From Oscillibacter sp. ER4 (lineage in GTDB: Bacteria; Bacillota; Clostridia; Oscillospirales; Oscillospiraceae), in assembly GCF_000765235.1 (NCBI RefSeq), contig NZ_JPJG01000061.1, positions 1 through 41,414 of the forward strand: a stretch of DNA of 41,414 nucleotides, given 5' to 3'. Position 1 is the stretch's first letter. Every line of letters begins with the position of its first letter. The notes beneath the pieces are model-generated. The model was not told the origin of the DNA and did no database searches. It saw nothing but the letters and a program-made list of their open reading frames with translations. Shown one piece after another: positions 39,523 to 41,414 of the stretch. The position numbers and the translations under genes were made by a program.

Positions 39523-40713
39523 TTATAAAGTGAACGGCTTTTTGCCGCTGACGAGGTCCTTCCACAGCGGGGACATGCCGCGTAAGTATTCCACGACCTC
39601 TGGCACGGCATCGAGGATGCGGTCGATTTCCTCGTCGGTGTTCCATTCGCACAGGCTCAGGCGCAGCGAGCTGCGTGCCACGTCATGCAGGCGGCCGATG
39701 GCCAGCAGCACATGGCTTGGGTCGAGCGAGCCGGACGTGCAGGCGCTGCCGGACGACGCGCAGATGCCCTTTGCGTCGAGCAGAAGCAGCAGGCTCTCGC
39801 CCTCGACGCCCTCGAAGCAGAAGCTCACGTTGCCGGGCAAGCGGTTCACGGGATCGCCGTTGAGCGCGCTGTGCGGGATCTTGGACAGGCCATCGATCAG
39901 GCGGTCGCGCAGGGCGCTGACCCTTTTCGCGTTCTCGTCGAGGTGTGCGCAGGCGTCTTCGAGGGCTGCGGCCATGCCCATGATGGCGGGGATGTTCTCC
40001 GTACCCGCGCGCTTGCCGCGCTCCTGCGCGCCGCCCTCGATGAGGTTCGTCAGGAAGACGCCCTGACGGGCGTACAGCACGCCGGTGCCCTTCGGCCCGT
40101 GGAACTTGTGCGCGGAGAGCGTCAGCAGGTCGATGTCCTGCGCCTTGACGTCAATGGGCAGATGCCCCGCGGCCTGCACGGCGTCGGTGTGGAACAGCAC
40201 GCCCGCCTCGCGGCAGACTGCGCCGATCTCGCTGATCGGCAGGATGGAGCCGATCTCGTTGTTGGCGTACATGACGGAAACCAGGCACGTATCCTCGCGG
40301 ATGGCGCGCTTGACCTGCTGCGCCGTCACGGTGCCGATGGGGCCGACGGGGAGCAGCTCGACGGTGAAGCCCTCTTTTTCGAGCTTTTGGAGCGTGTGCA
40401 GCATGGCGTGGTGCTCGAATGCGGTCGAAATGATGTGCTTTTTGCCCTTGCGTTCGCCGAGACGCGCGGCGGAGAGGATGGCCTGATTGTCGGCCTCGCT
40501 GCCCCCGGAGGTGAAGTAAATTTCGCGCGGGGAGGCGTTCAGGCACTTGGCGATGCGGTCACGCGCGCTGAGCAGCGCCTCGGCCGCCTGCTGGCCGACG
40601 GAATGCAGGCTTGAGGGGTTGCCATAGATCGTCTCCAGATAGGGGAGCATGGCGTCGATCGCGGCGCGGCTCGTCTGGGTCGTCGCGGCGTTGTCCGCGT
40701 AAATAGTGGTCAT
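39523..40713 (-). CDS. nifS: Cysteine desulfurase (NifS/IscS type)
   Basis: A 396-residue PLP enzyme turning cysteine into alanine plus a persulfide for Fe-S clusters and tRNA thiolation. It begins TTIYADNAATTQTSRAAIDA. Visible motifs are NNEIGSI, HTDAVQAAGH, the PLP lysine in SAHKFHGPKGTGVLYA, and the active cysteine in ASSGSACTSGSLDPSHVLLA, the class I loop. The length is normal. A consensus sigma-A promoter lies upstream (40746-40774), and mnmA follows on the same strand. Confidence 0.95.
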   Translation of the reverse strand: MTTIYADNAATTQTSRAAIDAMLPYLETIYGNPSSLHSVGQQAAEALLSARDRIAKCLNASPREIYFTSGGSEADNQAILSAARLGERKGKKHIISTAFEHHAMLHTLQKLEKEGFTVELLPVGPIGTVTAQQVKRAIREDTCLVSVMYANNEIGSILPISEIGAVCREAGVLFHTDAVQAAGHLPIDVKAQDIDLLTLSAHKFHGPKGTGVLYARQGVFLTNLIEGGAQERGKRAGTENIPAIMGMAAALEDACAHLDENAKRVSALRDRLIDGLSKIPHSALNGDPVNRLPGNVSFCFEGVEGESLLLLLDAKGICASSGSACTSGSLDPSHVLLAIGRLHDVARSSLRLSLCEWNTDEEIDRILDAVPEVVEYLRGMSPLWKDLVSGKKPFTL

Positions 40714-40745
40714 TGAGATAAATCCTATCTTATAAGTATGTTGAT

Positions 40746-40774
40746 ATGATACACAGGAACGCCCGCTTTGTCAA
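40746..40774 (-). promoter_or_regulatory. Sigma-A promoter of nifS-mnmA
   Basis: On the minus strand TTGACA, 17 bases, then TATCAT, ending 33 bases before the nifS ATG. It is a near-consensus vegetative promoter. Confidence 0.85.
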
Positions 40775-40800
40775 TGGATTTTGCGCTCTGCGCGGGGCAA

Positions 40801-40838
40801 AAAAGGAAGAACCGCTCGCAAGAGCGGTTCTTCCTTTT
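40801..40838 (-). terminator. Terminator of the chromosomal SLH gene
   Basis: A 17-bp stem AAAAGGAAGAACCGCTC / GAGCGGTTCTTCCTTTT with a 4-base loop. On the minus strand the T-run is TTTTTT. It follows the stop of the SLH gene by 27 bases and precedes the nifS promoter. Confidence 0.9.
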
Positions 40839-40865
40839 ACAATAGGGGGGTGGAGGATTTTTGAC

Positions 40866-41414
40866 TTACTTTTCCAGCTGCGTCCAGTCGCGGGTCTCGC
40901 GCAGCTCGGTCCACTTCTCATACTTGGAGTTCGTCTTGAACTTGTAGTAGTGGCTGTTCGTCGCTTCCTGAACGGCGAGGTAGTACCAGGCCTTCGGGTT
41001 CGCGTTGTCCGTCCAGACCGTCATGTTCGGGAGGAGATCGTCCTCGGTCTCGGGCTGGCGGTTGAGGACGCGGTTGACGAGCGTCACGGTCTCGGCACGG
41101 GTGATGTCGCGCTGGGGACCAAACGTGCCGTCGGGATAGCCGGTGATCCAGCCGTTGTTGTAGGCGATGCTGATCTCGTCCTTGGCCCAGTGGTTCGCAA
41201 TGTCGCTGAACTTCGCAGCGGTCTTGTCACCGTCGTGATCGAAGCGGGCGGCGATGTCGGCGAACTCAGCGCGGGTGATGGCGGCGTTCGGGCGGAACGT
41301 GCCGTCGGGGTAACCCGTGATGATGCCCATGGAGCTGAGGGTCGAGACCGCGGTGTTGTACCAGGAGGTGGCGGCCACGTCGGAGTAGCGGTTGGTCTTG
41401 GTCAGGTTCTCGTC
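40866..41414 (-). CDS. SLH-domain surface protein, C-terminal part
   Basis: The frame is open to the window edge, so only the last 182 residues are seen. It starts DENLTKTNRYSDVAATSWYN and has SLH domains (VAATSWYNTAVSTLSSMGII TGYPDGTFRPN; FSDIANHWAKDEISIAYNNG WITGYPDGTFGP), then a WYYLAVQEATNSHYYKFKTN tail and the ending RETRDWTQLEK. The aromatic tail resembles the end of cargo SLH protein 3 (HWAYWYAMEAANGHDYT). It is a chromosomal relative, so SLH anchoring is native to this host and cargo proteins can use the same wall polymer. Confidence 0.9.
   Translation of the reverse strand, partial: DENLTKTNRYSDVAATSWYNTAVSTLSSMGIITGYPDGTFRPNAAITRAEFADIAARFDHDGDKTAAKFSDIANHWAKDEISIAYNNGWITGYPDGTFGPQRDITRAETVTLVNRVLNRQPETEDDLLPNMTVWTDNANPKAWYYLAVQEATNSHYYKFKTNSKYEKWTELRETRDWTQLEK

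Overview
The window looks like high-GC Clostridia, most like an Oscillospiraceae-type gut Firmicute. Clues are a nifS-mnmA pair, a sporulation sigma-K gene fragment, many SLH-anchored surface proteins, strong AGGAGG ribosome sites, and an integrative conjugative element (ICE) carrying a large serine recombinase. This is inferred from gene content; there is no marker gene.

Layout. Bases 1 to about 38,224 are the right-hand part of an ICE. It opens with the 3' end of a group II intron (1-90) that splits a VirB4 ATPase gene (91-348). Then come a membrane-anchored NlpC/P60 wall hydrolase (353-2275), a secreted HEFGH metalloprotease with an SLH-like domain (2331-3392), and a small gene plus an XRE repressor that share a 20-bp operator (3401-4190). 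Bases 4,300-33,800 are a surface and envelope cargo. Bases 34,388-38,149 are the integration end: sigma-like factor, HTH_16 protein, small genes and a large serine recombinase. The element stops inside the last 23 codons of a sigK-like gene (38,225-38,293). The chromosome follows: mnmA and nifS on the minus strand and the C-terminus of another SLH protein.

Cargo. Two diverged copies of a two-gene cassette, a lipoprotein solute-binding protein followed by a membrane-spanning LuxR regulator, lie at 4,324-7,351 (minus) and 11,153-14,096 (plus). No ABC permease or ATPase gene is near either one, so I read them as sensors rather than transporters. Around them are cytoplasmic double-zinc-ribbon proteins translationally coupled to each other or to SLH surface proteins. 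The surface proteins include an 1824-residue one whose exported N-terminal part has about 60 cysteines in 300 residues. From 22,780 to 33,756 runs a one-direction cluster: a DUF6935-like protein, three lipoproteins, an SPFH protein with four zinc ribbons (YdjI type), a DUF4428 protein, a TM2 protein, a zinc-ribbon membrane protein (YdjG type) and a tandem-TPM protein (YdjH type). In Bacillus subtilis, ydjGHI work with PspA in envelope stress; no pspA is present here.

How it may work (inference). Binding proteins and membrane LuxR receptors sense an external ligand and switch on the SLH surface proteins and the envelope module. The element moves by conjugation, and its insertion in sigK may tie its excision to sporulation, as for the skin elements of other Firmicutes.
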